This document shows, in pieces, positions 1 through 8,584 of a DNA stretch of 28,734 bases; positions within the stretch are counted from its first letter, which is position 1; every line of letters begins with the position of its first letter. Both the position numbers and the translations under genes were made by a program. The notes below the pieces were generated by a model. The model saw only the letters and a program-made list of their open reading frames with translations, ran no database searches and was not told the DNA's origin. This DNA comes from DATKSG01 sp035531775 (lineage in GTDB: Bacteria > Actinomycetota > Acidimicrobiia > Acidimicrobiales > UBA8190): positions 1 to 28,734 of the forward strand of contig DATKSG010000015.1 of assembly GCA_035531775.1 (NCBI GenBank), written 5' to 3'.

Positions 1-416
1 AACATGAGCGAAACCAGGCCCACTCCCGGGTGCAGAGCCCCAGCCAGGGCGCCGAGATCGAGAAGGCCCGTCGGCTCCACCCCCACGACGTTGGCACCCA
101 CCGATAGGCACGGGCCCATCACGGCTCGGTGCTCGACCGCCGAGCACACCACCGCACCCCCGGTCGACCGGTGGGCGCCGAGCACAGCCAAGTTGCACGA
201 CTCGGTGCCACCGCCGGTGAAGACCACCTCCCCGGGCTCGGCGCCGAGATGGCCGGCCACCAACTGGCGGGCGTTGTCGACAGCAGCCAGGGCACGGCGA
301 CCCGGCGTATGGGAGGCGGAGGGGTTCCCGAAGTGCTCGGTCAGGTACGGGAGAAGGGCGGACAGCGCCTCGGGCCGCATGGGTGACGTAGCGCCGTGGT
401 CGAGGTAGGCCGGCAC
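1..416 (-). CDS. Cysteine desulfurase (NifS/IscS family), N-terminal part
   Basis: PLP-dependent aminotransferase class V family; these enzymes take sulfur from cysteine for Fe-S clusters or tRNA thiolation. The GTG start at 416 is preceded in frame by a TAG four codons upstream, so it is the only plausible start. About 138 residues are visible and the gene runs off the left edge. The N-terminus reads VPAYLDHGATSPMRPEA, matching the family's YLDHAATTP opening. It is followed by FGNPSASH (about residues 29-36), the FTGGGTESCNLA cofactor-loop motif and SAVEHRAV, whose His stacks on PLP in this family. The PLP lysine and active-site Cys lie outside the window, so the subtype (IscS, SufS or NifS) cannot be decided. 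It starts 16 bases after the stop of the membrane-protein gene and is probably co-transcribed with it. Confidence 0.9.
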   Translation of the reverse strand, partial: MPAYLDHGATSPMRPEALSALLPYLTEHFGNPSASHTPGRRALAAVDNARQLVAGHLGAEPGEVVFTGGGTESCNLAVLGAHRSTGGAVVCSAVEHRAVMGPCLSVGANVVGVEPTGLLDLGALAGALHPGVGLVSLM

Positions 417-432
417 GCGCCCAGGCTAGGCG

Positions 433-984
433 TCAGGGCTTGGCCACCATCACCACCAGCCCGGCGATACACACCACACTGAGCACGACCGAGGCGGCAG
501 CCACCCGCCGGGCCTCTCGGGCCAGTTCCCCCCCGGCCGTAGCCTCCTTCCAGCGCTCGCTGACCATGGCCTGGATCCGTCTCTCACCCGGCCACACCAC
601 CACCTCGGCCACCACTGTGGACAGCGCCCACAGGCCCAGGCCGATGACCACGAAGCCCTGGCCAGCGTGGAACGCCCCGGCACTGGCGCCGACCAAGGCG
701 AAGCCGAGGACCGGCACGGCGTAGAGGGCTCGACCAGGCCAGTTCACGCCGGGCCGGAAGTACCGCTGCACACCGGCCGCCCCGGGCCGGCCTGGGCCCC
801 GCCGAGCCCGGGCCGCCTGCGCCCCCGTCAGGACCAGGGCCCCGAAACCCACCACGGCGGCGAGCACGTGGGAGACAAGCAGCAGGCTGTAGCCCACCCC
901 TTCGGGGGCCGACGCGGTGGACATCGCCATCGGGATCGCCGTCGCCTCGGGACCGGTCATGGCCAGAGTGTCGCACCGGGCCAT
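433..984 (-). CDS. Small integral membrane protein, DUF2269-like
   Basis: Up to 183 residues with four hydrophobic stretches, roughly residues 30-54, 88-106, 110-130 and 160-180, separated by Arg-rich loops. The pattern of an early His in the first helix (LLLVSHVLAAVVGFGALV), a mid-protein Arg/Trp segment and a last helix ending at the C-terminus resembles the DUF2269 / CopD-like family of uncharacterised membrane proteins. No enzymatic motif is visible. The start is uncertain: ATG codons also occur at residues 9, 19 and 21, and no strong ribosome binding site separates them. It lies just upstream of the cysteine desulfurase and is divergent from galT. Function unknown. Confidence 0.6.
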   Translation of the reverse strand: MARCDTLAMTGPEATAIPMAMSTASAPEGVGYSLLLVSHVLAAVVGFGALVLTGAQAARARRGPGRPGAAGVQRYFRPGVNWPGRALYAVPVLGFALVGASAGAFHAGQGFVVIGLGLWALSTVVAEVVVWPGERRIQAMVSERWKEATAGGELAREARRVAAASVVLSVVCIAGLVVMVAKP

Positions 985-1151
985 GAACCGAGCCCTGTCA
1001 CCACCCGAGTAGCCTGGACACCAAGCCCGTGGACATCCATTCCATGGGGGAATCCCGGTACGTTACTGATGAGTAACCACACAAAGGACCGACGTCGAAA
1101 CGGCGGTTGCCGACCCTGGGTAGGTTGCGCGCCGCGGGCGGTGGCCTCCAC
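985..1151. promoter_or_regulatory. Divergent intergenic region with two inverted repeats
   Basis: The gap separates the membrane-protein gene (minus) from galT (plus) and must hold both promoters. It contains two short perfect inverted repeats: ATTCC-atggg-GGAAT at 1039-1053 and GTTACT-gatg-AGTAAC at 1062-1077. These could be operator half-sites. No convincing -35/-10 pair was recognised. Confidence 0.4.
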
Positions 1152-2135
1152 GTGAACCAACTCCGTCTCGACCCGCTGACCGGACGCTGGGTCGTGGTGA
1201 GCGTCGACCGGGCCGAGCGACCGTCGGCCTTCGCCGCCAGCAGCGCCTCGGTGCAGTCCGACCCCGACCGGCCCTGTCCGTTCTGTCCGGGGAACGAAGA
1301 TGCCACGCCGCCCGCTCTCGAGACCTATGGCGCCACCGGCTCATGGCTCGTTCGCGTGGTCCCCAATCTCTACCCGGCATTCGAAGGCGACCGGCCCTTC
1401 GTGGTCGAGCACCGGGGCCCGATCTTCACCCAGGCCACCGCCGGCGGCATCCACGAGGTGCTGGTGCTCTCTCCCGAGCACGACGGGGCGTGGGACCGCA
1501 TCTCCGAGGAGCAGGCCGGCCTGGTCATGGCGGCCATCCGCGACCGCATCGAGGAGCACTCGGCCGTGCCGGGGTTGCGCTACAGCCAGGCCATCGTGAA
1601 CTCGGGGCGCGAAGCGGGCGCATCGGTCGAGCACCCGCACGGGCAGCTGCTCGGGATGTCGTTCGTGCCACGCGAGCTTGCCGAGGAGCAGGCCGGCTTC
1701 GCCCGGTTCGCCGGCCGTTGCCTGCTGTGCACAACGGTCGATGCCGAGGAAGACGCCCGCCACCGGGTCGTCTACGCCGATGAGCGCGTGCTCGTCATCT
1801 GCCCCTTCTGGAGCGGGACCCCGTTCGAGATGCTCGTGATCCCGCGCAACCATGGCGCCCACTTGCACCGCAGTGCGCCAGCCGACCTGGTGGCGGTGGG
1901 CCGCTCCCTTCGGGCGGTGCTGGGCCAGCTACGCGAACGCCTCGGCGATGTGGCCTACAACCTGGTCTTCCACTCGGCTCCGTATCGGGCAGCGGAGCCC
2001 TACCACTGGCACGTGCACATCTGGCCCAAGCTGACCACCCAGGCCGGCTTCGAATTGGGCACCGGAGTGCTCATCAACATCGTGGCTCCCGAGCAAGCCT
2101 GCGAAGAGCTGCGCGTCTCGGTCCCCGCCGTCTGA
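1152..2135 (+). CDS. galT: Galactose-1-phosphate uridylyltransferase
   Basis: Leloir-pathway enzyme: UDP-glucose + galactose-1-P to glucose-1-P + UDP-galactose. 327 residues from the GTG at 1152. The frame is open further upstream from a TTG at 1107, but the GTG start places the catalytic motif HPHGQ at residues 161-165, close to His164-Pro-His166 of the E. coli enzyme, and the protein then begins with the typical LDPLTGRWVVVS. Zinc ligands are visible: C42 and C45 in CPFCPGNE, H110 in SPEHD and H161. The C-terminal half has the second HIT-like domain with PFEMLVIPRNHGAH and EPYHWHVHIWP. It stands alone on the plus strand, convergent with pfkA and with no galE or galK neighbours. An alternative role as an ADP-sugar phosphorylase-like GalT homologue cannot be fully excluded. 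Confidence 0.93.
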   Translation: MNQLRLDPLTGRWVVVSVDRAERPSAFAASSASVQSDPDRPCPFCPGNEDATPPALETYGATGSWLVRVVPNLYPAFEGDRPFVVEHRGPIFTQATAGGIHEVLVLSPEHDGAWDRISEEQAGLVMAAIRDRIEEHSAVPGLRYSQAIVNSGREAGASVEHPHGQLLGMSFVPRELAEEQAGFARFAGRCLLCTTVDAEEDARHRVVYADERVLVICPFWSGTPFEMLVIPRNHGAHLHRSAPADLVAVGRSLRAVLGQLRERLGDVAYNLVFHSAPYRAAEPYHWHVHIWPKLTTQAGFELGTGVLINIVAPEQACEELRVSVPAV

Positions 2136-2158
2136 GCAGACCACGCCCCGTCGGCGTC

Positions 2159-2202
2159 GGTATCAGCCCAGGAAGACACCGGTATCAGCCCAGGAAGACA
2201 CC
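2159..2202. repeat. 22-bp perfect tandem duplication over the pfkA stop
   Basis: Positions 2159-2180 and 2181-2202 are identical 22-mers in direct tandem. The copy at 2181-2202 encodes the last residues (GVFLG) and stop of pfkA; the copy at 2159-2180 lies just beyond the stop. Because 22 is not a multiple of three, the second copy is out of frame and the reading frame is untouched. A 5-bp GC hairpin (ACGCC/GGCGT, 2143-2157) lies next to it in the galT-pfkA convergent gap. Confidence 0.95.
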
Positions 2203-3234
2203 GGCCACACCGTGGTACAGGTCGAGGTCCACGGTCTTGGCTTGCGCCACCGCCTCATCGATGGGGAGGCGAACGATGTCGCCGCCGCGCAAGGCCACCA
2301 TGACCCCGAACTCCCCGTCGTGAACGGAGCGAACGGCCTCCACCCCGAAGCGCGTGGCGAGCACCCGGTCGAAGGCCGTCGGGGTGCCCCCGCGCTGAAC
2401 GTGGCCCAAGGTGGTGACTCTGGCCTCGAAACCGGTTCGACGTTCGACCTCCTCGGCCAGCCATCCCCCGATGCCTCCGAGCCGGGCGTGGCCGAACTGA
2501 TCGGTCAGCGTGCTCGAGGCCGCCCTCGATGCCGACGCCAGATCGTCGGGAAGCGCCGGCAGGGCCCCCTCGGAGACGACGACAATGGAGGAGAAGCGGC
2601 CCCCGGCGTGGCGTCGGCGAAGCCGCTCGCAGACTTCGGCCACGTCGAAGGGGACCTCGGGCACCAAGATCTCCGCCGCACCGCCGGCGATCCCAGCGTG
2701 GGTGGCGATCCAACCGGCGTGACGGCCCATCACCTCGCACACGATGACGCGGTGGTGCGACTCGGCCGTGGTGCGCAACCGGTCGATGGCATCGGTGGCC
2801 GTCTGCACGGCGGTATCGAACCCGAAAGTGACGTCGGTGCCCATGAGGTCGTTGTCGATGGTCTTGGGCACCCCGACCACCCGCACGCCGTGGCCGCCGA
2901 GCTTGGCCGCCACACCGAGCGTGTCCTCGCCCCCGATGGCCACGACCACCTCGACGCCGTATTCGGAAAGGGTGGCCAACACCCGCTTTGCACCATCGGG
3001 GTCGGCGAACGGATTGGTGCGTGACGTGCCGAGGATGGTGCCGCCCACCGGGAAGATGTCATGGCAGGTCTCGACGTCGAGGGGAGTGACGTGGCCCTCG
3101 ACCGCGCCCTTCCATCCGTCGAGGAAACCGACGGTGTCGTCGCCGTGGCGGAGCCTGGCCGTGATCACCACGGCGCGGATCACGGCGTTGAGCCCGGGGC
3201 AGTCGCCGCCTCCGGTCAGTATCCCGATGCGCAT
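2185..3234 (-). CDS. pfkA: 6-phosphofructokinase, predicted pyrophosphate-dependent
   Basis: Phosphorylates fructose-6-P to fructose-1,6-bisP in the cytoplasm. 349 residues, with numbering that coincides with E. coli PfkA: GGGDCPGLN (8-16), PKTIDND (123-129, catalytic Asp127), MGR (169-171) and GHVQRGGTP near the C-terminus. The two positions that separate phosphoryl donors read Asp104 (GGEDTLG) and Lys124 (PKTID). In characterised family members this combination marks PPi-dependent enzymes such as the Amycolatopsis methanolica PFK, whereas ATP enzymes have Gly104. Donor use is therefore a firm prediction but untested here. The gene starts 9 bases after the maltokinase stop with a GGGTGG ribosome binding site, and is last in a six-gene run. 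Confidence 0.93.
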   Translation of the reverse strand: MRIGILTGGGDCPGLNAVIRAVVITARLRHGDDTVGFLDGWKGAVEGHVTPLDVETCHDIFPVGGTILGTSRTNPFADPDGAKRVLATLSEYGVEVVVAIGGEDTLGVAAKLGGHGVRVVGVPKTIDNDLMGTDVTFGFDTAVQTATDAIDRLRTTAESHHRVIVCEVMGRHAGWIATHAGIAGGAAEILVPEVPFDVAEVCERLRRRHAGGRFSSIVVVSEGALPALPDDLASASRAASSTLTDQFGHARLGGIGGWLAEEVERRTGFEARVTTLGHVQRGGTPTAFDRVLATRFGVEAVRSVHDGEFGVMVALRGGDIVRLPIDEAVAQAKTVDLDLYHGVAGVFLG

Positions 3235-3243
3235 GGGACCACC

Positions 3244-4505
3244 CTACGGGGTGGCGCGCGACGAACGTTCGAGCTCAAATGCCCCCACCAGCACCCGCAC
3301 CGCATCCCGCCCGGGGGGGACGAGCCCGGCGATCCCGGCCACCCCCATATAGCCGGCCAGGAACGCCCGGCGATTGCGCTGTTCCCAGGCCTCGGCCAGC
3401 TCCCGGAGCCCATCGCGCCCGGTCGGGTCGCGCTCGGCGGCGGCGGACGCCGCCACGTGCCCGAACGACCACATCATGTCGGCCACATCGGCCAAAGGGG
3501 ACCGGAACGGTGCGTCGGCGGCGGTGTCTTCGCCGGCACTGAAGTCACCCACGTACCATCCCTGCTCGGCCCTCCAGACCCGGCCCAGGTGGTAATCGCC
3601 GTGGGTGCGGATGGACTCCGCCGCCGAGGGCAGCACCCGTAGCTCGGCCAGCAGCGCCTGCACTTCGGGGCGGCCGAGGCGCCGAGGGGCGCGGGCCTGC
3701 ACCTCCTGCTCCACGGCATCGGCCCACGAAGACACCTTGGCCTGGCGCCGGCCGAATGCCCGTTCCATGGCCAGGTGGAGCCGGGCCGTCATGGTGCCCA
3801 GGCGGTGGGCCTCGGCCCCGAAGTCCCCACCAGCCAACTCGGGCGGCCCCCCCGAGGCGTAGAGGTCTCGCACCGATGTGAGAGCAAGGGCCCACCCGGT
3901 CGACGCCGCCGCCAAGTGCTCCTGGATGAAGCCCAAGTCCCACGACCCGCTGCGCCATGCGGCCACCGGAGCAGCCAGGTGGTTGAACCCGACCTCGTCG
4001 AGTGCCATGACCACTTCCGTTGACGGACGCGGTCCCGGCGCCAACTCGTTGAAGACCGTGAAGGCAAGGCGCTCCTCCATGGCCAGGGTCACCGCCTGCT
4101 GGTCTAGGTGAAGGAGCCGCACCAACCTGGCCTCGGCGCTCTGGCCGGCCACCACCTCGAGGAGAAGGGCGGCCGTGTCGATGTCACGCATGGCGTCGAA
4201 GGCCACCAGATCGCCCAGCGTTCCGAGCACACCCGGCGCTGCGTCGTCGGCTTCGGGAAGCCATCGCGGCTCGTCATGGGGCCGACGGAGCCCGAGCACC
4301 ACGTGCACCAGGCGATCGCCCAGTTCGGCCACCACGTCGAGCAGGCCCGGGTCCCCCCTTCGAAGGTGCTCGACATGGACGAGGCGCACGTCGCCGGCCG
4401 CCACATCGGCGTGGTTCCACCCCGGCCGGGTGGCCGCGTAGGCGGCCACTAGGGCGGCAAGCTCCTGGTCCGAAGGCTCCATAGGGCCGCTCCCCACGTC
4501 ACTGG

Positions 4506-4509
<4 letters not shown>
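3244..4509 (-). CDS. mak: Maltokinase (Mak/Pep2 type)
   Basis: ATP-dependent kinase making maltose-1-phosphate, the donor for GlgE glucan synthesis. 421 residues, slightly shorter than the usual 440-470. The N-terminal half (about 1-150) is the divergent maltokinase cap domain; the C-terminal half is an aminoglycoside-phosphotransferase-like kinase with HGDYHLGRVW (303-312, catalytic Asp305), metal-binding Asp322 and SPLADVADMM (337-346). The usual DFEGEP metal motif reads DFSAGED here, which is unusual. The ATG at 4509 overlaps the treS stop as ATGA, so the two are translationally coupled. The same frame is open far upstream through treS, but that part is antisense-like shadow. The TreS neighbour strongly supports the assignment over other APH-fold kinases. 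Confidence 0.88.
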
Positions 4510-6323
<1,814 letters not shown>

Positions 6324-6324
6324 C

Positions 6325-7287
6325 TCAGCCCGCTTCCGGCGAAGACTGGATGTGCTCGAGCAGGCGGTCGGCGGCTTCATAGGGATCTAGACGGTGCTCG
6401 ACCACGTCCTCGGCCAGCTGGGCCAACTCCCCGTGCTGCATCCTGCGCTCGAGGTCCAGCTCGATGCGGGCCGCCAACACCGCCTTGAACTCGCGCTCGA
6501 GACGCCGCCGGCGCTCCCCGGCCAGGTCGCCCTTCTCCTCGAGGAAGCGTCGGTGCTCCCCTATGGCCTCCCACAGGTCGCTCACCCCGTTACCGGTGGA
6601 GGCCACGGTGTCGATGATGGGCGGCACCCAGTCGCCCGAGGCGCTCAATTCCAGCATCTGCTCGAGGTCGCGCCGCGTCTCGCGGGCGCCGGGGTGGTCG
6701 GCCTTGTTGATGACGAAGATGTCGGCTGTCTCGAGCAGCCCGGCCTTGTTGGCCTGGATGGCGTCGCCCCAGCGCGGATTCACTACCACCACCGTGGTGT
6801 CGGTGGCCGAAGCCACCTCCACCTCGACCTGGCCCACCCCCACCGTCTCCACCAGGACCAGGGGGAGCCCGGCGGCGGCCAGGACCCTGATGGCCTCGGG
6901 CACGGCCACGGCCAGGCCGCCCAGGTGGCCACGGGTAGCCATGGAGCGAATGAAGACGCCAGGGTCGAGGGCGTGCTCCTGCATCCTCACCCGGTCACCG
7001 AGGATGGCGCCACCGGAGAACGGTGACGACGGGTCGACGGCCAATACGGCCACCGGCTCCTCGGTAGTCGCCCGGGCCACGGTGATGAGGCGACCCACGA
7101 GTGTCGACTTGCCGGCGCCCGGCGCGCCGGTGATGCCCACCGTGGCCGCCTCCCGGCCGCTGCGATAGGCCAGCGACGCTGCGGCCCGGCCGGTCGGACC
7201 ACCGCGCTCGATCAGCGAGAGCATGCGGGCGAGCGACCGGCGATCGCCGGTGGTGGCCGCCTCGAGCAGCTCGGCGGGCCGGCTCAT
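6325..7287 (-). CDS. meaB: MeaB/ArgK-family GTPase, chaperone of B12-dependent acyl-CoA mutase
   Basis: G3E-type P-loop GTPase that gates cobalamin loading and protects adenosylcobalamin mutases. 320 residues. Walker A GAPGAGKST (54-62), AVDPSSPFSGGAILGDRVRM switch region (83-102), ETVGVGQ (147-153) and the guanine-specificity motif NKAD (194-197). The C-terminal arm (about 250-320), rich in Arg and Glu, is the dimerisation segment. The ATG at 7287 overlaps the murA stop as ATGA, and the treS start follows immediately. The mutase large subunit is two genes upstream, its expected partner. No sign of damage. Confidence 0.93.
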   Translation of the reverse strand: MSRPAELLEAATTGDRRSLARMLSLIERGGPTGRAAASLAYRSGREAATVGITGAPGAGKSTLVGRLITVARATTEEPVAVLAVDPSSPFSGGAILGDRVRMQEHALDPGVFIRSMATRGHLGGLAVAVPEAIRVLAAAGLPLVLVETVGVGQVEVEVASATDTTVVVVNPRWGDAIQANKAGLLETADIFVINKADHPGARETRRDLEQMLELSASGDWVPPIIDTVASTGNGVSDLWEAIGEHRRFLEEKGDLAGERRRRLEREFKAVLAARIELDLERRMQHGELAQLAEDVVEHRLDPYEAADRLLEHIQSSPEAG

Positions 7288-8570
7288 ACCCGTTTCACGT
7301 CGGCGCCCAGAGCACCCAGCTTGGCGGCCAGGTCGTCATAGCCGCGGTCGACATGGCCGGCATCGGACACCACCGTCTCGCCGTCGGCCACCATGCCGGC
7401 CAGTACCAGAGCAGCGCCGGCGCGCAGGTCGGTGGCCCGCACCGGTGCCCCCGACAGGCGGCGCACACCCCGAACCACGGCGTGGTGGCCCTCGGTGCGG
7501 ATCTCGGCCCCCATCCGGCGCAGCTCGTCGACGTAGCGGAACCTCCCCGAGAAGAGGTTCTCGCTCACGATGCCGACCCCGTCGGCCACGCTCAGCATGG
7601 TCACCAGGAATGGTTTGTAGTCGGTGGCCACCCCCGGGTACGGGAGGGTGGCGATGTCCACGCTGTGCAGGCGGTGCTGGGCCACGGCGCGCAGGCCGTC
7701 GGGTGTCTGGGTGATCTCCATTCCCATGTCGCCCATCTTGCGCAGGAGCATGTCCATGTGATCGGGCCGGGCGTCCTCGACCACCACGTCACCTCCGGCC
7801 AGCCCGGTGGCAGCCAGGAACGTGGCGGCCACCACCCGGTCGGGGATGGCCCGGTGAGGACCGGGGGCCGGATGGAGCTCGTCCACGCCCTCCACCTCGA
7901 CGTGCGACGTGCCCGCTCCCCTGACCAGGGCGCCCATGGAGCCGAGCAGCCGCGCCAGGTCGGCGACCTCAGGTTCGCGTGCGGCGTTCTCGATGACGGT
8001 TGTGCCCTTGGCCAGTGTCGCCGCCATGATCAGGTTGTCGGTGGCGGTGTGGCTCGGGTACTCGAAGACGACGCGATTGCCCACCAGGCGACGCCCCCGG
8101 TCCCCCACGCGGCCCTGGATGTTGCCGTGGGCGGTGGCGAACTCGGCTCCGAGCAAACCAAGTCCGTGTAGATGGATGTCGATGGGCCGGCTGCCGAAGT
8201 CGTCCCCTCCGGGCAGCGGGATACTGGCCTCACCAGCTCGGGCCAGCAATGGGCCGAGCACCACAACCGAAGCCCGAAGGCGGTCGGCCAGCTCGTAGGG
8301 GGCGCTCGGGACGAGCACGGCCGGGGTGTCGATGACCAGATCACCGGGGTCGCCGTCGCCGCGCCAAGGGCGGCGCTCGGTGCGAGCCCCGAGGGCGGCG
8401 AGCACGTCGGCCATGATCTCGACGTCGAGGATCCGTGGCACCCCCGAGAGCACGTGGCGACCCTCGGCCAGTAGACAGGCGGCCATGAGCTTGAGCGCCG
8501 AGTTCTTGGCGCCACCGACGCGCACGGCCCCGTGCAGGGGCCCGCTCGGGCGGACGACGAAGCTGTCCAC
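7284..8570 (-). CDS. murA: UDP-N-acetylglucosamine 1-carboxyvinyltransferase (Cys-to-Asp type)
   Basis: First committed step of murein synthesis: transfers enolpyruvate from PEP to UDP-GlcNAc in the cytoplasm. 428 residues from the GTG at 8570, which puts the essential Lys at residue 22 (GGAKNS) as in E. coli. An ATG at 8609 is also in frame but would overlap the upstream mutase gene. The flexible loop reads PLPGGDDFGSRP, so the position of the catalytic Cys115 is Asp (residue 123), the natural change seen in mycobacteria and chlamydiae that makes MurA insensitive to fosfomycin. Other family motifs present include TDYKPF and SENLFSGRFRY. It lies between an acyl-CoA mutase and its chaperone and is coupled to meaB by a 4-base overlap. 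Confidence 0.95.
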   Translation of the reverse strand: MDSFVVRPSGPLHGAVRVGGAKNSALKLMAACLLAEGRHVLSGVPRILDVEIMADVLAALGARTERRPWRGDGDPGDLVIDTPAVLVPSAPYELADRLRASVVVLGPLLARAGEASIPLPGGDDFGSRPIDIHLHGLGLLGAEFATAHGNIQGRVGDRGRRLVGNRVVFEYPSHTATDNLIMAATLAKGTTVIENAAREPEVADLARLLGSMGALVRGAGTSHVEVEGVDELHPAPGPHRAIPDRVVAATFLAATGLAGGDVVVEDARPDHMDMLLRKMGDMGMEITQTPDGLRAVAQHRLHSVDIATLPYPGVATDYKPFLVTMLSVADGVGIVSENLFSGRFRYVDELRRMGAEIRTEGHHAVVRGVRRLSGAPVRATDLRAGAALVLAGMVADGETVVSDAGHVDRGYDDLAAKLGALGADVKRV

Positions 8571-8584
8571 GGGGCCCGGACCGG

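Noticed and set aside
1107..1151. Upstream extension of galT from a TTG codon
   Set aside because: The extra 15 residues show no similarity, and the GTG at 1152 gives motif numbering that agrees with E. coli GalT.
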